DNA from: Candidatus Lindowiibacteriota bacterium
Lineage (GTDB): Bacteria; Lindowbacteria; 2-12-FULL-62-27
Assembly (NCBI GenBank): GCA_023249255.1
Contig: JAHFCY010000231.1
Location: 1 to 5,194 of the forward strand
Reading direction: 5' to 3'
Length of the DNA stretch: 5,194 nucleotides
Every line of letters begins with the position of its first letter. Within the stretch, counting starts at the first letter, position 1. Positions 1-5,194 of the stretch are shown here, one piece after another. The notes below the pieces were generated by a model. It ran no database searches. It was not told where the DNA came from and worked only from the letters and a program-made list of their open reading frames with translations. A program made the position numbers and the translations under genes.

Positions 1-203
1 GCCGGGACCTGGGCCTTCTTCCACGAATCGGAGTTAAATGCCGGCAGGCGCCAATCGGGATTGTCACCGGTCGACAAATTCCACTGGCCTTCGAGGGACA
101 TCTCAAACCGCGGCGGTTCGAGCATGACGCCGAGGCCGAAAATATTCAGAAGAAGGCCGACAAGCGCGCTGACGCCCCAGGTTTTAGGTTCCACGACAAA
201 CAC
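1..203 (-). CDS. Signal-anchored protein with N-terminal beta-galactosidase-type sugar-binding domain (partial, N-terminus only)
   Basis: The frame runs off the left edge, leaving 67 residues. From a GTG at 203 it reads VFVVEPKTWG, then a hydrophobic segment (SALVGLLLNIFGLGVML, about residues 11-27) that is a signal peptide or membrane anchor. It continues into MSLEGQWNLSTGDNPDW and a P-x-F-x-x-S-x-W-x-x-x-x-VP pattern. That pattern is the opening of the galactose-binding-like jelly-roll found at the N-terminus of GH2 beta-galactosidases, and it closely parallels the C-terminal domain of the glycosidase at 693-4253. The remaining domains are outside the window, so it could be a glycosidase or a membrane sensor with a sugar-binding ectodomain. 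The start is uncertain: the frame is open back to the TGA at 269-267, no ATG precedes the hydrophobic segment, GTG 203 and GTG 194 have no clear Shine-Dalgarno, and TTG 242 has only a weak GGGG upstream. The heptamer tract lies directly upstream, so the native start may have been displaced. Confidence 0.7.
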   Translation of the reverse strand, partial: MFVVEPKTWGVSALVGLLLNIFGLGVMLEPPRFEMSLEGQWNLSTGDNPDWRLPAFNSDSWKKAQVP

Positions 204-208
204 CCGAG

Positions 209-239
209 ATTTTGGATTTTGGATTTTGGATTTTGGATT
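209..239. repeat. Left heptamer tract, four ATTTTGG units plus ATT
   Basis: On the plus strand the tract reads ATTTTGG four times without error (209-236), then ATT (237-239). It is strongly AT-rich against GC-rich surroundings. It forms an inverted repeat with 661-691. On the minus strand it lies just upstream of the GTG of the downstream gene, and if translated in that frame it would encode a NPKSKIQNPKS-like stretch. Short heptameric tandem repeats are known as dispersed intergenic elements in some bacteria, for example the STRR sequences of filamentous cyanobacteria. Whether this sequence is dispersed in the host genome cannot be seen here. Confidence 0.9.
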
Positions 240-250
240 CAAAAATCCAA
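233..250. other. Small perfect hairpin at the inner edge of the left tract
   Basis: TTGGATT (233-239) and AATCCAA (244-250) are perfect complements around the 4-nt loop CAAA. The right-hand arm amounts to part of one heptamer in reverse orientation. The hairpin lies 17 nt past the stop codon of the four-helix-bundle gene. It is too short, too AT-rich and lacks a following U-run, so it does not qualify as an intrinsic terminator on either strand. It may be part of the end structure of the unit. The right end has no equivalent hairpin. Confidence 0.5.
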
Positions 251-266
251 CCCCGTGTAAGGCAGG

Positions 267-620
267 TCATAAACGATCACGCAGGGTCTTGATGGATGCA
301 ACGGTCATTGCGACGATGGCATCGTATTCGGAGATGAGATCCTCCAACACTGCCGTGGGGACCAACCCCGATTCGGCGAGGAGCTCCAGCCAATATACGG
401 TTTCGTCTGCTTCTTCTTCAACAATGGCCAATTTTGAGATCATATCAGGCCGTGATTTTCCTCTGCACGCGGAACGGTAGTTTGCCCCTACTGACATCGC
501 CGACCTCAAGATCTGCCGCCCAATCACATCCATTGCCTGTTTCTTGGGAAGTGTCTCGATCAATCGAATCACCGCCAACGCCGCCTTTCGTGTCCTGTTT
601 TTGAAATCCTGCTCATTCAC
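267..620 (-). CDS. Four helix bundle protein (23S rRNA intervening-sequence protein / S23 family)
   Basis: This complete 117-residue protein is the usual length for the family. Family signatures are clear: an F-x-x-RT start of helix 1, LPKKQAMDVIGRQILRSAMS, the SVGANYRSACRGKSRPDMISK core with the near-invariant ANY and KSR-type motifs, an EEADETVYWLELL helix, and a final amphipathic helix (about residues 93-115). Known members form a pentameric, basic-faced four-helix bundle; they occur in ORFs inside 23S rRNA intervening sequences and include Avd, the accessory protein of diversity-generating retroelements. The start is GTG at 620, chosen because GGGGGAG lies 6 nt upstream and the protein begins at the expected family position; no in-frame ATG precedes it. 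There is no signal peptide, so it is cytoplasmic, unlike every neighbouring product. It is unrelated to the surrounding glycosidase genes and is bracketed by inverted heptamer tracts, suggesting a passenger or insertion. Its molecular function is unknown; nucleic-acid binding is the common proposal. Confidence 0.93.
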   Translation of the reverse strand: MNEQDFKNRTRKAALAVIRLIETLPKKQAMDVIGRQILRSAMSVGANYRSACRGKSRPDMISKLAIVEEEADETVYWLELLAESGLVPTAVLEDLISEYDAIVAMTVASIKTLRDRL

Positions 621-626
621 GGCATT

Positions 627-633
627 CTCCCCC
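627..633 (-). promoter_or_regulatory. Ribosome binding site deciding the GTG start of the four-helix-bundle gene
   Basis: The minus strand reads GGGGGAG, then six bases (AATGCC), then the GTG at 620. The strong purine block at ideal spacing supports a non-ATG start. The ATG inside the spacer (625-623) is out of frame. Confidence 0.7.
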
Positions 634-660
634 GAACATCAGTTTCTCCAGCCCGGCGCC

Positions 661-691
661 AATCCAAAATCCAAAATCTAAAATCCAAAAT
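661..691. repeat. Right heptamer tract, inverted copy of the left tract
   Basis: On the minus strand, from 691 downward, it reads ATTTTGG, ATTTTAG, ATTTTGG, ATTTTGG, ATT. This has the same unit count and length as the left tract, with one G-to-A change in the second unit. It begins one base after the TGA (695-693) of the glycosidase gene. The remainder of this 72-nt gap (621-660) carries only the ribosome binding site of the next gene and a GGCGCC palindrome at 655-660. I see no convincing promoter in it. Confidence 0.9.
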
Positions 692-692
692 T

Positions 693-3600
693 TCATTGGA
701 CTTTCCACGGCTTATAATCAAGCGGCAGGTAGGGGCCGAACTCAACGGGCCGCATCCAGATGCCGCCGCCGCCGCTGGCGTCGAATACTCTGACAGCGAG
801 GACGTTTTCGCCGCCGACGTCGACGAGTTTTTGCGGGACGGCATATTTTCGCGATTTTTCCCATGCGCTTTCACCGCCGGCGGTCATTGATCCGGTGGCG
901 CCGATTTTTTCGCCGTTGAGAAAAACGACGTCGGCGTCGTCGATGGCGCCGATGTGGAGGAACAGGTCCTGGCCCTGCCATGAATCCCAGACTTGCCGGG
1001 GGACTTCGAAGCGGAGCCGATACCAGCCAAATCCATCGTACTCGGGAAGTTTCCGGTCGCCGTCTTTCATGATCTCTGTTTCCCACTTGTCGGGCACGTA
1101 CATGTCGCGCCATCTGGAGTCGTCGAAATCGGGTTTGCTCCACGCGGCGTTATCGCCCTTGTTCCATTTCCAGTTTCCGGAAAGATCGAGCGGCCAGACT
1201 TTGGTTGTGCGGCGAGGCTCGTCCTTGAATCCGATCCGGTCGAGACCTTTCTGGATATAGTCGATTTTCATGGCGACGTCCCAGACGAATCCGGAGCGAT
1301 AATTTTCGATGGACAGCATCATGGGTCCCGTGCCGATTCCGATCATCCGGGGACAGGACCAGTTCTTGTCGAGGTTGTATCCGTCCGTAAATCCATATTT
1401 GCCCCAGACTTTGTCGTGGAGGTTGTCGTACATCCATCGCAGAGCGCGGATGGACAATTGAGGTGTTAACATGACGGACCCGCCGGCGGCGTTGATGGTG
1501 ATGGTCCCGTCCTGTCCGGGATAGGATGGCGGGGCGGCGAAGGCGTGATACCCTCCGGGGAAATCACCGGCGGTGAACCCCCAGGAATTGGGCCCGTATC
1601 CCTTGTGGTCCGGCGCCTTGTCGAGGGCGTAGTATCGGTTGGCGAGGGTGGCCTCGATGGCGTTTTCCCAGAAGTTGATAGTGCCGTCGTTCCGATCCCG
1701 GAAGTCGATCCAGCATTCGGGGAATTGGAACGTGAAAAGCGGCCCCTGGTTCAGGCTGCTGAATCCTTCGTATGTTCCGTAGTTTTCCGGAACGTCAAAC
1801 CAGAGATCAGTCGGCATGTTCTGGGGATGGCCGAGTTCCAAAATCGCCAGCATCTGGCCTTCGCAGTGGCGGTCCCAGTACGCATTGATGAAACCGCCGT
1901 TATTGGCGCCGGCGCCCATCGCGGCGAACTTGTTGTTGTTGTGCATCCATTTCCAGTCGACCCGTTCGTAAATTTTGCGCGCCATGGATTCGATTTCGGT
2001 GCCTTTGAAATACTGACCGGCAAACAAGATGCCGTAGAACAGCAGGGTCGAATCGACGGAGGACAGTTCCGTGTTCCGGTCGTTGACGCCTTTACGGTTG
2101 GTGAAATGGTAAAAAAACCCGTGATTGTTTTGAATTTTGTCGAGGTAAGCCGCGAGCGTGACGCGGCAGCGTTCAAACGCCTGGTCACGGGTGATCCAGC
2201 CGCGTTCGGCGCCAATGCACATGGCGGTGAGACCGAATCCGACGGCCGCAATCGAATTCCAGTCAAGGTCGTCGGTGGCCGCCCAATTGCTGGCGCCATC
2301 CAGCGTAATTCCATTTTCGGGATTGGCGCAGTACCAGTAAAATAAAAACGCGCGGCGCTCGACAAGGTCGAGGAATTCGTCGTCCGACATTCCGTCCGAC
2401 GTCTTGGGATCGGCCTGTGCAGACGACAGGAGCATGTCATGAACGGCTTTGCGGTCTTTGTCTGTGTAATCGAATACGCGGACTTCGGTGAGCGGTACGG
2501 GAGATTGCCGGATCGGCGCTTTGAAATAGGGGCTCCAGGAGGGTCGCTCCGGCCGTCCATGGCCTCCCGCGACACTCCCCCCGTCCGTGGAGGTCGGGAT
2601 GCCGGAAGCGGATGCGGCCGAGGGCGCCGAATCTTTCGGAGCGGCGACAGGCACTGGAGCGGACTGCCAGTTGTCCCAGTCGTCGACCGGCGAGGAAGAC
2701 GCAGGGGAGGCAGGTGCGGCGGACGAAATAAATTTTATAACAGATTTTTTCCCCACGGGAACGCCTCCCAGTATCCAGACGTCGTCGATGAAGACTTCTC
2801 CGGACTGATGTTTGTCCGTAAACCGAAGCGCGTAGGACTGGAGATTGTTGCGATCAATTTTTGTCAGAACCGATGACGGAATTTTAACCTGCCGCCAATC
2901 TTTGCTTCCGCCCTCCGTGCCGGGCGCCGCGAGAGTCATTTGTTTTCCGGCGTTGTCGCGCAGGGTCAATTCGAGAGGCGCGCCAACCGCCCACGATCCG
3001 CGCATCCAGAATGATAATTCAGTCCAGTTTTCCGGAAGGCCGGCGCCGAGGCGTTGGGTGAGAGAAGTTTTGCCGTCGGGGACGACCACAAACGCCGCGC
3101 GATACGCTTTGCCTGTGCCGCCCCGGCCCTGACCGTCAGGCGTTACCGCCGCCGAGATGAGACTTCCTTCGGATGCGTCGACCACCGGCGCGGATCCGAC
3201 CGCCGCCTCCTGCGCCTCCTCGAACGAATCGACCAGGATTTGTAACTGATCATCTCCTCGATTGAGGTGAGAGGAGTCAGAGAGTGATGTGCGAATCTTG
3301 CCACCCTCACCCCGACCCTCTCCCGCCAAGGCGGGAGAGGGGGAGTGGCTGAACAGATCCGGCGGTTTGACGGAATCATTCATGGATTTTACAGGCGACG
3401 GGGCAAGGCGCGGGGTGTCTATTGGAATTTCCATGGGATGAATCGCGGGCCGCTGCACCGATGCTATTTTTTTCTGTGTATCCGTCGGAGTGGATCGAGG
3501 CGGCGGGGGCGGGGGAGGAATCACGACGGGACGAATTGGCGCAGTCGGCGCCGGCCTCGTTTCCGCGGATCGGGCAAGAGCGGGGAGCATCGGTTCCGAA

Positions 3601-4253
3601 AGCGATACGCGGGGAGGCGTGGAGGGACTTTCAATTTTGGATTCGACAATAGGAACAGGCGCGGGCAGTTTGACGGGTGCGGCTTGAACAGGAATCGGTT
3701 TTGCGACCGGCGGCGACGGGGGTTGCGGTGATGCAACCGTCTTCGGGGATGGTTCAGCAGGTTTGGCGATCGGTGCGGGAGATTTCACGACCGGAACGGC
3801 GGATGGCGACGAATTACTCCAAACCTGGATGTCGAGAATGGAGGCGGCCACCGGATTATTGGAGTTGACGAGCAGGCGCAATCGGTCCGTCTGCAATTGC
3901 GGAGACGGCGAAATGATCGTTGAGGCTTCTTCCTTGATTCCCCGGGCGACTTCAACCCAGTTTCCATCCCGAAACGTTTCGAGACGCCAGGTTGCCATGA
4001 TGGAAAATTCCCACCGAATGACGACGTGATGGACCTCATAGGCCTTGTCAAGATCGAGTTCGATCCACGCGCCGACTCCTGCGGCCGGCACCCATGCGGT
4101 GAACAGGGATTCATCAACGGCGAAATGCGGCATGGCGGACGGCGCGAACGAGGAAGAGGCAATGACACGCGCGCGGGGAGCAACATTTTCAGCGGCCATG
4201 GCGGGCGCAACGAGAGACATGAACAGCGCCAGACACAGCCACGACCCGCGCAT
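693..4253 (-). CDS. Secreted multidomain glycosidase, GH144/glycoamylase-like (putative endo-beta-1,2-glucanase)
   Basis: This 1186-residue exported enzyme starts at ATG 4253, not at the ATG at 4295: from 4253 the protein begins with a clean signal peptide (MRGSWLCLALFMSLVAPAMA, cut near residue 20), GGGGA lies 7 nt upstream, and the start falls 1 nt after the preceding stop. Domains in order: discoidin/F5-8C-like (about 22-147, ending in SILDIQVWS); a Pro/Ala/Ser linker (about 148-335) with a run of eight prolines; a CBM-like jelly-roll (about 337-497, opening LQILVDSFE and closing GEVFIDDVWILGG); a second linker (about 498-590); a glycoamylase-like catalytic domain (about 622-1012); and a beta-galactosidase-type sugar-binding domain (about 1019-1176, LDLSGNWKWNKGDN to NVLAVRVFD). 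Catalytic-domain signatures include RRAFLFYWY, ELSSVDSTLLFYGILFAG, GPLFTFQFPECWIDFRD, GPNSWGFTAGD, INAAGGSVMLTPQLSIRALR and SIENYRSGFVWD. Known GH144 enzymes hydrolyse beta-1,2-glucan, but the PF10091 family is broader, so the substrate is inferred. The catalytic domain is only about a third of the protein. Confidence 0.88.
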   Translation of the reverse strand: MRGSWLCLALFMSLVAPAMAAENVAPRARVIASSSFAPSAMPHFAVDESLFTAWVPAAGVGAWIELDLDKAYEVHHVVIRWEFSIMATWRLETFRDGNWVEVARGIKEEASTIISPSPQLQTDRLRLLVNSNNPVAASILDIQVWSNSSPSAVPVVKSPAPIAKPAEPSPKTVASPQPPSPPVAKPIPVQAAPVKLPAPVPIVESKIESPSTPPRVSLSEPMLPALARSAETRPAPTAPIRPVVIPPPPPPPRSTPTDTQKKIASVQRPAIHPMEIPIDTPRLAPSPVKSMNDSVKPPDLFSHSPSPALAGEGRGEGGKIRTSLSDSSHLNRGDDQLQILVDSFEEAQEAAVGSAPVVDASEGSLISAAVTPDGQGRGGTGKAYRAAFVVVPDGKTSLTQRLGAGLPENWTELSFWMRGSWAVGAPLELTLRDNAGKQMTLAAPGTEGGSKDWRQVKIPSSVLTKIDRNNLQSYALRFTDKHQSGEVFIDDVWILGGVPVGKKSVIKFISSAAPASPASSSPVDDWDNWQSAPVPVAAPKDSAPSAASASGIPTSTDGGSVAGGHGRPERPSWSPYFKAPIRQSPVPLTEVRVFDYTDKDRKAVHDMLLSSAQADPKTSDGMSDDEFLDLVERRAFLFYWYCANPENGITLDGASNWAATDDLDWNSIAAVGFGLTAMCIGAERGWITRDQAFERCRVTLAAYLDKIQNNHGFFYHFTNRKGVNDRNTELSSVDSTLLFYGILFAGQYFKGTEIESMARKIYERVDWKWMHNNNKFAAMGAGANNGGFINAYWDRHCEGQMLAILELGHPQNMPTDLWFDVPENYGTYEGFSSLNQGPLFTFQFPECWIDFRDRNDGTINFWENAIEATLANRYYALDKAPDHKGYGPNSWGFTAGDFPGGYHAFAAPPSYPGQDGTITINAAGGSVMLTPQLSIRALRWMYDNLHDKVWGKYGFTDGYNLDKNWSCPRMIGIGTGPMMLSIENYRSGFVWDVAMKIDYIQKGLDRIGFKDEPRRTTKVWPLDLSGNWKWNKGDNAAWSKPDFDDSRWRDMYVPDKWETEIMKDGDRKLPEYDGFGWYRLRFEVPRQVWDSWQGQDLFLHIGAIDDADVVFLNGEKIGATGSMTAGGESAWEKSRKYAVPQKLVDVGGENVLAVRVFDASGGGGIWMRPVEFGPYLPLDYKPWKVQ
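3302..3348. repeat. Palindromic interspersed-type repeat inside the glycosidase linker
   Basis: CCCTCTCCCGCC (3316-3327) and GGCGGGAGAGGG (3330-3341) are perfect 12-bp inverted arms around a 2-nt AA. They are flanked by CCCTCACCCCGA on one side and GGAGTGG on the other. This sequence style, a CTCACCCC...CTCTCCC palindrome, is familiar to me as a dispersed, normally intergenic repeat in many proteobacterial and other genomes. Here it is read in frame as HSPSPALAGEGRGEGG (about residues 303-318 of the glycosidase), inside the disordered linker just before the jelly-roll domain. The following stretch at about 3249-3275 (CTCCTC...GAGGAG, imperfect) may belong to the same insertion; I cannot fix the boundary. 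Confidence 0.75.
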
Positions 4254-4254
4254 G

Positions 4255-4773
4255 TCAAAATCCCCAGATTTCAAATTCGTACAGGGAGAACCCATACTCG
4301 GTTGCGCGGTGGGCGCCGAACATTCGGATATAGCGGGCGGTCACCGGAGAAAATTCGAGCCGATCCTCTTCTCCGTCGCCGTTTCTGACAGTCGCGATTT
4401 TTGACCAGTCCTCGTTGTTGAGCGATCCTTCGATCCGGTATTCATCCGCAAATGCGGTTTCCCAGACCAGGCGGACGCCAATGACGGTGCGGTCAGCGCC
4501 CAGATCGGCGACAATCCACTGCCCGTCCGCGTGGGCCGAAGACCAGCGGGTTTTGGCGTCGCCGTCAAAGGCCATCGCGGCCCGGACATCGTCCGATTCC
4601 TGGCTTGAGACGAACGAACCGGCCGGCGCCAATTTTTTGGGCATCGACAACTGCGGATGCTGGAGTTCCGAACGATACGCCGCGCATCCCGCGAACATGA
4701 GAAGCACGACGACGCAGAGAAGCCCGGTGCGGAGGGTCACCCGCCGCTTCGACATTTGCCCAACTTGAGTCAT
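4255..4773 (-). CDS. Small discoidin-domain (F5/8 type C) lipoprotein
   Basis: This is a 172-residue protein. The start is ATG 4773, chosen over the upstream ATGs at 4803 and 4794 because a perfect AGGAGG lies 7 nt before it. Residues 8-29 form a basic then hydrophobic signal (KRRVTLRTGLLCVVVLLMFAG) ending in a lipobox-like FAGC, so Cys30 is the likely lipidated residue. Ala follows the cysteine, which under the E. coli rule would not retain it in the inner membrane. After a short spacer, residues about 45-172 form one F5/8C/CBM32-like jelly-roll: AMAFDGDAKTRWSSA, GQWIVADLG, ARYIRMFG and the closing LYEFEIWGF are standard strand motifs. It probably holds a glycan at the cell surface. The gene ends 1 nt before the ATG of the glycosidase, which also carries a discoidin domain, so the two are likely translated together. 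The lipobox is imperfect (Phe at -3). Confidence 0.88.
   Translation of the reverse strand: MTQVGQMSKRRVTLRTGLLCVVVLLMFAGCAAYRSELQHPQLSMPKKLAPAGSFVSSQESDDVRAAMAFDGDAKTRWSSAHADGQWIVADLGADRTVIGVRLVWETAFADEYRIEGSLNNEDWSKIATVRNGDGEEDRLEFSPVTARYIRMFGAHRATEYGFSLYEFEIWGF
4261..4265 (-). promoter_or_regulatory. Ribosome binding site of the glycosidase, inside the lipoprotein gene end
   Basis: GGGGA on the minus strand sits 7 nt before the ATG at 4253, overlapping the codons for the last Trp-Gly of the lipoprotein. Together with the TGA-C-ATG arrangement it supports termination-reinitiation coupling and argues against the upstream start at 4295. Confidence 0.55.
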
Positions 4774-4780
4774 GGTCAAT

Positions 4781-4786
4781 CCTCCT
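4781..4786 (-). promoter_or_regulatory. Ribosome binding site deciding the lipoprotein start
   Basis: A perfect AGGAGG on the minus strand, followed by 7 nt (ATTGACC), then ATG 4773. It lies in the 17-nt gap after the stop of the upstream glycosidase-like gene, so the lipoprotein shares that gene's transcript but has its own strong initiation signal. Confidence 0.85.
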
Positions 4787-4790
4787 GTTT

Positions 4791-5194
4791 TCATTTCATC
4801 CATTCGATCGTCACGGTTTTGGCGTCAGGCGGCAATTGTAATGGACGGTCAAACGATCTATTCAAGGGTTCGTCGTTGATCCGGACGGCCGAAATGGCGG
4901 TATCCGGGGGAAGATCGAGCAGAAATCCGGACGGGGGCGGCGTCGGCATATCGATCGTGAGAACTGACCGATCCGATCGGGATTCGAGCCGGAAAGAACA
5001 TGGTCCGAAATATGTCGGCACGGACCGGAGGTCGATCACCTGTCCGGCGGCGAGCCACTCACGCGGGACGTTCGGCAAAAGGTGGAGCGCGCCGCGCTCT
5101 TCCCGAAGGAGCATCTTTCGAAGAAGTTCGACATAGTGGCCGGCGACCCAGCCGTGGGGAACATCACCGACAATGCCGTCGGCAATTTCCCGCA
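4791..5194 (-). CDS. C-terminal part of a large glycosidase-like protein (partial)
   Basis: The frame is open to the right edge with no stop, giving the last 133 residues. They start as REIADGIVGDVPHGWVAGHY, so the ATG at 5114 is internal rather than a start. A helical stretch (YVELLRKMLLREE) is followed by ALHLLPNVPREWLAAGQ, then a beta-rich tail (VPTYFGPCSFRLES, VLTIDMPTPPPSGFLLDLPP, AVRINDEPLN, KTVTIEWMK). The 'LHLLPxVPxEWL...PTxFG' transition from helices into a beta-sandwich is typical of the C-terminus of six-hairpin (alpha/alpha barrel) glycosidases in environmental bacteria. I cannot assign a GH family or substrate from the tail alone. The stop at 4791 is 17 nt before the lipoprotein ATG, so this is likely the upstream gene of the same operon. 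Confidence 0.75.
   Translation of the reverse strand, partial: REIADGIVGDVPHGWVAGHYVELLRKMLLREERGALHLLPNVPREWLAAGQVIDLRSVPTYFGPCSFRLESRSDRSVLTIDMPTPPPSGFLLDLPPDTAISAVRINDEPLNRSFDRPLQLPPDAKTVTIEWMK

Larger units (their letters stand above)
209..691 (-). mobile_element. Candidate IVS-like insertion unit: four-helix-bundle gene between inverted heptamer tracts
   Basis: This 483-bp unit has three parts: a 31-bp tract at 209-239, a complete four-helix-bundle gene at 267-620, and an inverted copy of the tract at 661-691. Each tract holds exactly four ATTTTGG-type heptamers plus a trailing ATT, and they match at 30 of 31 positions. The unit starts one base after the stop codon of the glycosidase and ends about 5 bases before the first GTG of the next gene, so it exactly fills the intergenic space of an otherwise tightly packed operon. 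The encoded family is known from intervening sequences of bacterial 23S rRNA genes, which also carry an ORF between complementary ends. No transposase and no target-site duplication are visible (GAG outside the left end, TTC outside the right). That it is mobile, or mobilised in trans, is inference from structure alone. Confidence 0.5.

Noticed and set aside
267-620. Avd accessory protein of a diversity-generating retroelement
   Set aside because: The fold is shared with Avd, but there is no reverse transcriptase, template repeat or variable repeat in the window. The inverted-tract setting fits a stand-alone or IVS-type member better.
661-691. Promoter for the four-helix-bundle gene within the AT-rich tract
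   Set aside because: The repeats produce TAGATT-like and TTGGAT-like hexamers by chance, but no pair with proper spacing stands out, so no promoter is claimed.
617-874. 85-codon minus-strand frame spanning the right tract
   Set aside because: It overlaps the conserved C-terminal domain of the glycosidase in another frame and translates the heptamer tract (WILDW-type residues). It has no family resemblance.
1545-2345. 266-codon open frame on the plus strand
   Set aside because: It is antisense to the conserved catalytic domain; long antisense frames are expected in GC-rich coding DNA. The translation has no recognisable domain.
1751-2575. 274-codon minus-strand frame
   Set aside because: Out-of-frame shadow of the GH144-like domain with low-complexity Arg/Thr/Pro content.
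3316-3341. Intrinsic transcription terminator
   Set aside because: The stem is strong, but it lies in the middle of a continuous coding frame and has no U-run on either strand.
4254-4295. Start of the glycosidase at ATG 4295, 14 codons upstream
   Set aside because: It would overlap the lipoprotein gene by about 40 nt and put a polar extension before the signal peptide. ATG 4253 has a ribosome binding site, 1-nt spacing from the previous stop and a clean signal peptide.
4774-4803. Lipoprotein start at ATG 4803 or 4794
   Set aside because: Both lie upstream of or against the perfect AGGAGG at 4786-4781, which serves ATG 4773; 4803 also overlaps the previous gene.

Overview
All genes that can be supported in this window lie on the minus strand, so transcription runs from high to low coordinates. 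The DNA is fairly GC-rich and densely coding. The proteins are secreted or surface-anchored carbohydrate-active proteins: a lipoprotein with a lipobox-like signal, a very long multidomain glycosidase with Pro/Ala/Ser linkers, and a signal-anchored jelly-roll protein. This fits a diderm polysaccharide degrader, possibly of the Planctomycetes/Verrucomicrobia/Omnitrophota/Hydrogenedentes kind or a related uncultured phylum. The phylum is a guess from style; no marker gene is present.

Layout in transcription order. (1) 5194-4791: the C-terminal 133 residues of a large protein whose tail looks like that of six-hairpin glycosidases. (2) 4773-4255: a small lipoprotein made almost entirely of one discoidin (F5/8 type C) domain. 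(3) 4253-693: a 1186-residue exported enzyme with a discoidin domain, a long Pro-rich linker, a second jelly-roll domain, a GH144/glycoamylase-like catalytic domain (family activity: endo-beta-1,2-glucanase) and a C-terminal beta-galactosidase-type sugar-binding domain. (4) 691-209: a compact insertion-like unit, consisting of a complete four-helix-bundle gene (23S rRNA intervening-sequence protein family) between two 31-bp inverted tracts of the heptamer ATTTTGG. (5) 203-1: the N-terminus of another signal-anchored protein, with the same sugar-binding fold that ends protein 3. Genes 1 to 3 are separated by only 17 and 1 nt and look like one operon. Gene 5 probably belonged to the same operon before the unit came between.

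The enzymes probably act together outside the cytoplasm on a glucan, with the discoidin and jelly-roll modules supplying binding. The unexpected material is the four-helix-bundle unit, whose architecture resembles the intervening sequences of bacterial 23S rRNA but sits in a protein operon. There is also a perfect 12-bp-arm palindromic repeat of intergenic type, kept in frame inside the linker of the glycosidase. No stretch over 300 bases lacks a gene. The two non-coding gaps (204-266 and 621-692) are mostly occupied by the heptamer tracts. No tRNA, rRNA, CRISPR, convincing promoter or intrinsic terminator was seen.
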